From Methanobrevibacter sp. (lineage in GTDB: Archaea > Methanobacteriota > Methanobacteria > Methanobacteriales > Methanobacteriaceae), in assembly GCF_017410345.1 (NCBI RefSeq), contig NZ_JAFQQZ010000003.1, positions 1 through 32,268 on the forward strand: 32,268 nt of DNA, written 5' to 3'. The notes under the pieces were generated by a model that saw only the letters and a list, made by a program, of their open reading frames with translations, did no database searches and was not told the origin of the DNA. A program made the translations under genes and the position numbers. This document shows positions 25,820 to 32,268 of this stretch, piece after piece. Every line of letters starts with the position of its first letter. Position 1 is the stretch's first letter.

Positions 25820-28800
25820 ATGAAAAGAAAAAATATACTATTAATTTCTTTATTTTTAATAATTGCATTGATTAACACAGGAATAGTCTATGCCGAAGAT
25901 TTTGAAGAAGTTAATATCAGTGATAGTTTAGACGAAAATTTAGAGATTATCGATAATAAAGATATTGATAATCAGAATTACATAAGCCAAGAAAATGCAA
26001 TAGATGATGAAAGCATTTCAGGCAATGCTGCTTATGATGAGGAATCGTTAAAAAGTTCCAATTCAGATGCAAATACTTTACAATCAACATCTTATGTAGA
26101 TGGAAAAGCATATAACCAAATGTCAAATCCCACTATTCAAACTGCAATAGACAATGCAAATGATGGAGATACAATCATCATCACTGGAACTGCATATGTT
26201 CACTGCCATTTTATAGTCAATAAAAAATTAACAATCATCAGTGAAGTGGGAACTACAATGAGCCCTTGCCCATCCAATACAGATGGATCTGGCGCACATG
26301 GAATATTCTACATAAGCCCTGAAGCAAGCGAGACTGTAATAAAAGGATTCAAATTATTGGGAAATGATCAATATTCCAGAGAAAACGACTATGGAATCTA
26401 TATTAAAGGAGCAAGCAATGTCCAAATAGTCAATTGTTCAATAAGCACTGAAATTGCAGACGGAATAAGAGTGGCAAACGCTACAAATACACAGATTACA
26501 GATTCCATCATAAAGGATTCAAATATTGGAATAAACATTGTAGACAGCACTAAAACAATCATAAGGAACAATAATATCACAAACAATACCAAAACAGGTA
26601 TCAATATCTCTGGCAGCACAAAAAACACAACAATCGATACAAACAACATTACCTATAACCAAGGTAGAGGAATAAGCATAACTACAGCAGATTACATTTA
26701 CATATTGAATAACTTCATAGCATTTAACCAAAAAGATGGAAGCGGTGCAGGTGTCTATGTAAACTGCAATATCACTAAAATCGAAATTTTAGGAAACTTG
26801 TTTAGACAAAATGGCCAATATGGTGTTTTAAATGACTACCGTACAAAAAACATGGACTGGCAAAATGGGGCAGACAAATTGGAAGTGGTTAACAATAATT
26901 ATTTCATGGGACATACTGAAAGAACCGTTTACCATATTGAATACAAAGAGGATCCTGAAGGACAATACACCTATGATAGTGCGACAGATACCTATACTTA
27001 TGTAGGGCCGGGAAACGGAAACTATGAACTTGATAAAAACACAGTATATCTAGCATATGCATACCTTATAGATGAAACCATCTGTGGTGCCACCCTTTAT
27101 AAACCTCCAAACATCGGTTGGAACACTGAAAATCGTAACCTTCAAATAAGTGAAATCACTCAAGTCAAAAAGGGAACCTATCAGGTGTCCATAACAGATG
27201 CAAAAGGAAATGTTGCAACAGATTTAAGTTCAATTTATGTCACCTTCTACTTGAATAAAAACAATACCGAATCCCTACCTCAAGAAGGAGACATTTTTAA
27301 AACCGTTTTAATGAAAAATGGTGTTGCAACAGTCAGCTTTAGTGAGAAAGATTATCTTGAAAGCGGAAACGTATTGCTTGCAGTATTCCCTGGACTTGTT
27401 GGAAAGACAACTGTTGACCCTCATGCTAGTTTCAATATAGCTGATGACCAGCTTCCTAAAGATAGCATAAACACTAAAATAACCGTTTCCAACATGAACA
27501 CTTATCCAAACTCTGGAGCAAGCTTTACAGCTACAATAAGAGATGAATATGGAAACCCATTAGCAGGCAAAACAATCAAAATTAGCTTAAATGGAAACAC
27601 ATACACAAGAACTACAGATGCAAATGGAAAAGTGAGCATTCCAATTAAACTATCCAGTGAAAAAACTTACACAATAACCGTAAGCTTCAATGGAGATGAG
27701 GAATACAATGTAAGCAGTGCAAAGGCAAGCATTGCAGTTAAAAGAACTGGTCAAAAAATAATCAGCTCAAACAAATCCTTTGCCCCAAATAAAGTCAGTT
27801 ACTACCCCTTTACCTTAAAAGACCAAAACAATAAGGTAATTGCAAATAAAAACGTCAAAGTAACAATTAACAAAAAAACATACACTGTAAAGACAAACAG
27901 CAAGGGAATAGCTAAAGTAAAAATCAAATTGGCTAAGAAGAAAACATATAAGATCACTATAAAATCTGCAAAAACAAACAAGTATAAAGCTGTAACAAAA
28001 ACAAACAAGATAACAATTAAAGTATTAAAGCAAAAAATAGTCAGCAAAAATGTAAAATATGCTCCAAAAACAGTGAATTACTATAGCATTACCTTAAAGG
28101 ACCAAAACAATATTGCAATAGCCAATAAGAAAATCACTGTAAAAATCGGAACAAAAACATACAATAAGAAAACCAATAAAAATGGAATCGTGAAAATCAA
28201 AATCAATTATTCCAAGAAAAAAACATATAAGGTAGTGATAAAGTCTCCAAAGACAAAACAGTACAAGGCTATTTCAAAAACAAATAAGATAACAATAACC
28301 AGTTTGAACCAAAAGATAATCAGTTCAAACAAGAAATACACTCCAAAGGTAGATGCATATTATAGCATTACTCTAAAGGACCAAAACAATAAGGCAATTG
28401 CAAACAAGAAAGTCAAATTCACACTTAACTCAAAAACATACACTGTAAAGACAAACAGCAAGGGAATAGCTAAAATAAAGATTAGCTTGACTGGAGATAA
28501 AGTATACACTTTAAAGATCAGTTCTCCTAAAACAAGCCAATATAAAGCCATTTCAAAAACCAATAGGATTACAGTGGAAAGGGGAACTCCTAAGCTTGTC
28601 GCTTATGACAGGACTTTTTCAAATAATACTGATGAAGAATATTCTGTATATTTAAGTGATTATGCAGGAAAAGGATTGTCTGGTGAAAAGATAAGATTTG
28701 AATTGGATTGTGAAAACTATACTGCTGTTACAGATGCCAACGGCATGGCAAAGTTTAATGTGAATATTGCAAATCCTGGCACATATCAAATAATCAGCAA

Positions 28801-30208
28801 ATTCTTGGGAAACACTCTTAATAAGGCAATTAGCCTTAGCAATATAATCACTATCAAAGATGCTGTCAATACAAAATATATTGACAATGGTCTTCCTAAT
28901 GCTGAAATCCAAAAGATAATTGACAATTCAAAAAATGAGGATACAATTGAATTCTTAGGAGACAATTATAACAACATCAAATTGAATGTCAATAAGGAGT
29001 TGAACATTAAATCTGAGATTGGCACCATATTGAATGGGGCATCAAACAGCCCTGTATTTAGCATAAACTCAAATAATGTCAATGTTTCAAACTTTATAAT
29101 CAATCCTAAGGAATCTGATGGAATACTAATCAATGGCTCTAAAGACATCAATATATTGAACAATAGCATTGCCAATTCATTAAACCAATCCAAAATCAAT
29201 GATTATAATAATGGAAGCACTATGATGCCTGGAACTGGAATAAGAATATTGAACAGTGAAAATATCCTAATCAGTGAAAATATCATTAAATCATTTGAAA
29301 ACGGCTTATACAATGAATATTCAAACAATTTATCCATTAAAGACAATGAAATCAGCTTAAGCAATTATGGAATCACATATGGATATGGATCCTCTAATAC
29401 AGAAATCAGAAACAACCAAATCATCGATAATATTGGTTGGTATATAATGGATGTTCCAGAAGGGCCAAGAGGATATGGAATATTCCTCAACAACTCTGCA
29501 GTAAACATTACAATTGACAGTAACAATATCAGCAATAACTATATCGGAATCTCACTTGATTCCAATTACAGTACTGGAATAGTCATTACAAGCAATCTGA
29601 TTGCAGACAATTCACTTGAAGGCATAAGATTCAATGCAGGATACGACTTGGCTCAGGATGCAATAGAACCTATTGTAACAAGCAATGCAATCTATAGAAA
29701 TGCTGAAGGGCCAAGCATGATGATTCTTGGTGAAATGAGTGCAAATCCATTTGGAATCTATGGGCCTGGTGCTGAAGATGAAAACCTAAGACTAAGAATC
29801 GGCCCTAACTGGTACGGTGTAAACAGCCTTAGAACCTGGGATAACGATACTGGAATCACTGGCGTAGGAACAATGTGCCCAAGAATAAAGACAAGCGAAA
29901 TCAAATTTGAAACATTCGAATCAGAAACTCCTGGAACTTACGTGATTAATTTCAAAAAGGACGGGGAACTTGATACAAGTCTTGCAAGTTTTGACATTTA
30001 TGCTACATTGAATAGAGGTACAGATAAGGAAACTGAAGTTCATTTCTATGTAATCAATGGAACTGGAAGATTCAGTTTTGATAAGGGGAATTATTTAGAC
30101 TCCGATAATAAAATTGAAATATCTGTTGGTTCCTTGATAAACATAGTGGATAGACTTTACTCTGTTGTCTACAAATATGAGGTTCCAGAAAACGAGATTC
30201 CAGTTTAA
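25820..30208 (+). CDS. Giant adhesin-like protein with duplicated beta-helix/terminal-domain architecture
   Basis: This is a 1462-residue secreted protein. The signal peptide (ILLISLFLIIALINTGIVYA) ends near residue 25, followed by an Asp/Glu/Ser-rich stretch to about 90. A beta-helix spans about 95-340 and a domain of about 100 residues spans 435-545. An Ig-like domain (550-640) is followed by four ~93-residue Ig-like repeats (from about 643, 737, 830 and 921), the first three extremely rich in Lys. A second beta-helix (about 1020-1320) and a second copy of the 100-residue domain (about 1357-1462) end the chain. The two copies share the pattern GTY-[QV]-…-T/D-LS/A-…-Y[VA]T. No membrane helix, sortase motif or recognised pseudomurein-binding repeat is seen, so how it is held on the cell is unclear. 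Family adhesin-like; ligand unknown. Confidence 0.8.
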   Translation: MKRKNILLISLFLIIALINTGIVYAEDFEEVNISDSLDENLEIIDNKDIDNQNYISQENAIDDESISGNAAYDEESLKSSNSDANTLQSTSYVDGKAYNQMSNPTIQTAIDNANDGDTIIITGTAYVHCHFIVNKKLTIISEVGTTMSPCPSNTDGSGAHGIFYISPEASETVIKGFKLLGNDQYSRENDYGIYIKGASNVQIVNCSISTEIADGIRVANATNTQITDSIIKDSNIGINIVDSTKTIIRNNNITNNTKTGINISGSTKNTTIDTNNITYNQGRGISITTADYIYILNNFIAFNQKDGSGAGVYVNCNITKIEILGNLFRQNGQYGVLNDYRTKNMDWQNGADKLEVVNNNYFMGHTERTVYHIEYKEDPEGQYTYDSATDTYTYVGPGNGNYELDKNTVYLAYAYLIDETICGATLYKPPNIGWNTENRNLQISEITQVKKGTYQVSITDAKGNVATDLSSIYVTFYLNKNNTESLPQEGDIFKTVLMKNGVATVSFSEKDYLESGNVLLAVFPGLVGKTTVDPHASFNIADDQLPKDSINTKITVSNMNTYPNSGASFTATIRDEYGNPLAGKTIKISLNGNTYTRTTDANGKVSIPIKLSSEKTYTITVSFNGDEEYNVSSAKASIAVKRTGQKIISSNKSFAPNKVSYYPFTLKDQNNKVIANKNVKVTINKKTYTVKTNSKGIAKVKIKLAKKKTYKITIKSAKTNKYKAVTKTNKITIKVLKQKIVSKNVKYAPKTVNYYSITLKDQNNIAIANKKITVKIGTKTYNKKTNKNGIVKIKINYSKKKTYKVVIKSPKTKQYKAISKTNKITITSLNQKIISSNKKYTPKVDAYYSITLKDQNNKAIANKKVKFTLNSKTYTVKTNSKGIAKIKISLTGDKVYTLKISSPKTSQYKAISKTNRITVERGTPKLVAYDRTFSNNTDEEYSVYLSDYAGKGLSGEKIRFELDCENYTAVTDANGMAKFNVNIANPGTYQIISKFLGNTLNKAISLSNIITIKDAVNTKYIDNGLPNAEIQKIIDNSKNEDTIEFLGDNYNNIKLNVNKELNIKSEIGTILNGASNSPVFSINSNNVNVSNFIINPKESDGILINGSKDINILNNSIANSLNQSKINDYNNGSTMMPGTGIRILNSENILISENIIKSFENGLYNEYSNNLSIKDNEISLSNYGITYGYGSSNTEIRNNQIIDNIGWYIMDVPEGPRGYGIFLNNSAVNITIDSNNISNNYIGISLDSNYSTGIVITSNLIADNSLEGIRFNAGYDLAQDAIEPIVTSNAIYRNAEGPSMMILGEMSANPFGIYGPGAEDENLRLRIGPNWYGVNSLRTWDNDTGITGVGTMCPRIKTSEIKFETFESETPGTYVINFKKDGELDTSLASFDIYATLNRGTDKETEVHFYVINGTGRFSFDKGNYLDSDNKIEISVGSLINIVDRLYSVVYKYEVPENEIPV
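27748..28860 (+). repeat. Ig-like repeat array inside the giant adhesin gene
   Basis: Four in-frame repeats of about 280 bp (93 codons). Repeats 1 and 3 share an exact 43-bp block (27874-27916 and 28432-28474, 558 bp apart, two repeat lengths), showing recent duplication or gene conversion. Repeat 4 (from about 28580) is diverged and less basic. Such arrays can change copy number by recombination. Confidence 0.75.
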
Positions 30209-30226
30209 ATAGCAATAATCATTTAA

Positions 30227-30276
30227 AATAATATAAATAAAAAATATTTATTATTTTTTATTTTTTTCTTTTTTTA
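30227..30276 (+). terminator. Terminator of the giant adhesin gene
   Basis: An AT-only hairpin (30227-30239 with 30245-30255, one 2-nt bulge) leads into a long T-rich tract (30256-30276). It lies about 20 nt after the stop codon. Confidence 0.6.
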
Positions 30277-30458
30277 TCAAGTTTTATAATAATTACTTCG
30301 TTTATAATAACTATTTGTTTAATTATCCTATTTTTAAAATAAAAATAGTAAAAATAATAAAAATACTGATAGTAAAATAGTAAAATAGTAAAATAGTAAG
30401 AAAAAATAAAAAATTTTAGTCATTTAGACTAAAAATAATAAAAAAATAAAAATTTAAA
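30277..30458. other. Spacer between convergent adhesin genes with an 8-bp tandem repeat
   Basis: TAAAATAG is repeated exactly three times at 30373-30396. The A-rich plus strand from about 30420 to 30458 is T-rich on the minus strand and probably terminates the leftward adhesin gene. Nothing else is seen. Confidence 0.45.
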
Positions 30459-32129
30459 TTAATTTGACCTATCTCTTTTTCTCAATAATCCAAATGCAAA
30501 TATTAGCAAAACAATAATGAAAACTAATATGTATCGGATATCAAAAGATTTTTGACTAATAGGATCCTCTTCAAATAATTCAACCATTTTCTTATTATTG
30601 GAATTCTCACTAACAAATGTGGAATTCACTTCATCTGATTCAATAGCTGATTTGCTTAATGTGGATTTTGATTGATTGTTCAATAAGTTACTTGAAAAAC
30701 CATTTGACTGATTGCCCAAAGAATCTTTCAAATCTGTTCCGGTATTTGATTTCCCATTAGAACTGCCTGCATCAGTTTTATTGTCATCAAATTTCAATCC
30801 ACTATCGCTTGAATTGAAACGTTTGAAATGATCATCATAATCCCTGCCATAATAATCCTGCAAAATATCAGAGTATCTGTTTAACAATGAAAAGTCCAAT
30901 AAGTCAAATAAACCCATATTTTGATTAGTTCTAGTTGGTTTTATCCTTTTTGAAACATTATTAGGATCCAAAATAGAAGAATCGGTTGGGTCTTCATCTC
31001 CCCAATTGTTATCATTGAACTTAGGGAACAAATACTTTGCATCAGGCCATTTAACAAATACCTCTTTTCCTAAAGGAGAGGAATTATTTGTTATGATGTT
31101 ATCATGCACGTTTATGACTGTTGTAGCATTGAACATTGGCTGTTGAATATAAAATGAACCTCCAGTTTCGCCAGCTGTATTGTTTAAAATAATCGAATTT
31201 GTGAGGTTAAGGTTTCCAGAAACCATTATGGCTCCACCATTTGTGCCTGCTGTATTGTTGATGAAGATGCATCTGTCAAGACTGGAGTTTCCAGCCCAAC
31301 TGTAATAGGCACCAGCCCACTCATCTGCATGATTATACATAAAAATACAATCTTGAACATTACCATATCCAAAAATGCTCACACGAATAGCTCCACCATC
31401 ACGACGAGCAGAGTTATTGATGAATACAGAATTATAAATGTCTGATTTTGCATAACAGGTAGTTACTGCACCTCCATCATGGTCTGCATGATTGCCTATG
31501 AATAGAGAATTGTTTACAAGCAAATAGCTTCTATCCGTTTCATTTCCATAGTTTGAAATAGCCCCTCCATTGGTAACATTTAATGCTGTGTTGTTAATGA
31601 AGATGCAATTGTCAACATAAGCATTACCTGTTTCAATGCAGATTCCACCACCGAAATTACCTGTTTTCCCATTGGTAATGGTTAAGTTATTAAATTTGGC
31701 AGTTATGCCAATGTCTTGAATGAAGAATATGCTTGACAATTCTTCACCATCGATAATGACTTCACGTGGGTCTCCATAGCCTTGCAGAGAAATGTTTTTA
31801 GTGATATTGATTCCATGAACCTTATATGTGCCAGGTTCAATTAGGATTGTATCTCCATTATTTGCATTTTTTATTCTGCTAATCAATTCCTGTGAAGATT
31901 CATCTGAATTCTGGAGATAATTAGAGTCCTTAAGAGTTGAATCTGAACTAGAAATACTAGGAGATTCAGTAATAGGATCCAAATCATTTATCTCTAAATC
32001 AAAACTGTTTTCATAAGCTAAATCTTCATTAAGAATATTATCATCAATAGTTTCTGCATTAATTGAAGGAACAGTAATCAGAAAAATTAATAATAAGCTA
32101 AATGATATCCATTTAACTTTATCTTTTAT
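30459..32129 (-). CDS. Membrane-anchored adhesin-like protein with apparent ATA start codon
   Basis: The chain is 556 residues if translation starts at the ATA at 32129. A signal peptide follows directly (KDKVKW, then ISFSLLLIFLITVPSINA), then an acidic stretch and a beta-helix from about 75 to 350 with GGAI/GGAV and FINN repeats. A Ser/Asn/Lys-rich spacer (about 390-520) leads to a C-terminal membrane helix (YILVFIIVLLIFAFGLL) with RKRDRS after it. A perfect SD, GGGAGGTG (32142-32135), is placed 5 nt before this ATA. No ATG, GTG or TTG exists in frame until TTG at 31982, which would discard the whole signal peptide, and TAA lies immediately upstream of the ATA. The gene is thus either started at AUA or has lost its ATG by one substitution. 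Confidence 0.72.
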   Translation of the reverse strand: MKDKVKWISFSLLLIFLITVPSINAETIDDNILNEDLAYENSFDLEINDLDPITESPSISSSDSTLKDSNYLQNSDESSQELISRIKNANNGDTILIEPGTYKVHGINITKNISLQGYGDPREVIIDGEELSSIFFIQDIGITAKFNNLTITNGKTGNFGGGICIETGNAYVDNCIFINNTALNVTNGGAISNYGNETDRSYLLVNNSLFIGNHADHDGGAVTTCYAKSDIYNSVFINNSARRDGGAIRVSIFGYGNVQDCIFMYNHADEWAGAYYSWAGNSSLDRCIFINNTAGTNGGAIMVSGNLNLTNSIILNNTAGETGGSFYIQQPMFNATTVINVHDNIITNNSSPLGKEVFVKWPDAKYLFPKFNDNNWGDEDPTDSSILDPNNVSKRIKPTRTNQNMGLFDLLDFSLLNRYSDILQDYYGRDYDDHFKRFNSSDSGLKFDDNKTDAGSSNGKSNTGTDLKDSLGNQSNGFSSNLLNNQSKSTLSKSAIESDEVNSTFVSENSNNKKMVELFEEDPISQKSFDIRYILVFIIVLLIFAFGLLRKRDRSN

Positions 32130-32268
32130 TTATACACCTCCCTACAAATCGATTACTCGAATTAAAATCAATTTAATTAAATTATATCAATAGTATTATC
32201 TTTATTATTTTTCAATATATAATATTTTTCATAACGAAGACAATTATAAAAAATAAAAAAGAATAAAA
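32130..32268 (-). promoter_or_regulatory. Leader and promoter region of the last adhesin gene
   Basis: The ribosome-binding site GGGAGGTG lies at 32142-32135. TATA-like elements on the minus strand occur at about 32190-32172 (GATATAATTTAATT) and 32230-32212; the first would give a leader of about 30-40 nt. The window ends before the next gene. Confidence 0.35.

Noticed and set aside
18316-32129. Sortase (LPxTG-type) anchoring of the adhesins
   Set aside because: No LPxTG-like motif followed by a hydrophobic helix and basic tail is present; the two membrane helices lack the preceding motif.

Overview
The window looks like chromosomal DNA of a gut methanogen of the order Methanobacteriales, most likely Methanobrevibacter. 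The evidence is a tungsten/molybdenum formylmethanofuran dehydrogenase operon, an F420-type formate dehydrogenase with its formate channel, archaeal TATA boxes and GGTGA/GGAGG ribosome-binding sites, AT-rich intergenic DNA, and a run of large adhesin-like proteins of the kind that crowd Methanobrevibacter genomes. No rRNA, tRNA, CRISPR array, transposase or phage gene was seen.

The first half (1-16139) is a molybdenum/tungsten-enzyme island transcribed entirely from the minus strand. In transcription order from the right it holds modE (Mo/W-sensing regulator), fdhC (formate channel), fdhA and fdhB (formate dehydrogenase), mobB, a small protein related to the MobB tail, moaA (both pterin-cofactor genes), and a seven-gene fwd operon. 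The fwd operon begins with a helix-turn-helix protein fused to two [4Fe-4S] motifs and continues F-G-D-B-A-C. The logic is coherent: formate oxidation supplies reductant, Fwd performs the first CO2-reducing step of methanogenesis, both enzymes need a pyranopterin dinucleotide cofactor, and the cofactor genes and a metal-sensing regulator sit between and beside them. The gaps in this part carry strong candidate regulatory DNA: three palindromes of the form TGTGTA-N5-TACACA around the fwd promoter, four exact 16-bp direct repeats upstream of fdhA, a long stem-loop between fdhC and fdhA, and an inverted-repeat island between modE and fdhC.

The middle (16292-18146, minus strand) is a three-gene membrane module: a multi-pass membrane protein, an ExbB/TolQ/MotA-type channel protein, and a small one-helix protein that looks like ExbD/TolR, with an Asp at the start of its membrane helix. 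This is a proton-motive-force-driven motor in an organism with a single membrane. It sits directly after surface-protein genes and directly before modE, and its job is unknown.

The right part (18316-32129) holds five very large secreted or anchored adhesin-like proteins with right-handed beta-helix domains. Three end in Lys-rich Ig-like repeats or another C-terminal domain and have no membrane anchor; two end in a transmembrane helix. Two of the five (20778-22736 and 30459-32129) have a perfect Shine-Dalgarno sequence and a clear signal peptide but ATT or ATA where the start codon should be. One (23476-25530) has the codon choice of a highly expressed gene.

All family names come from reading protein motifs by eye. 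No database search, structure prediction or folding program was run.
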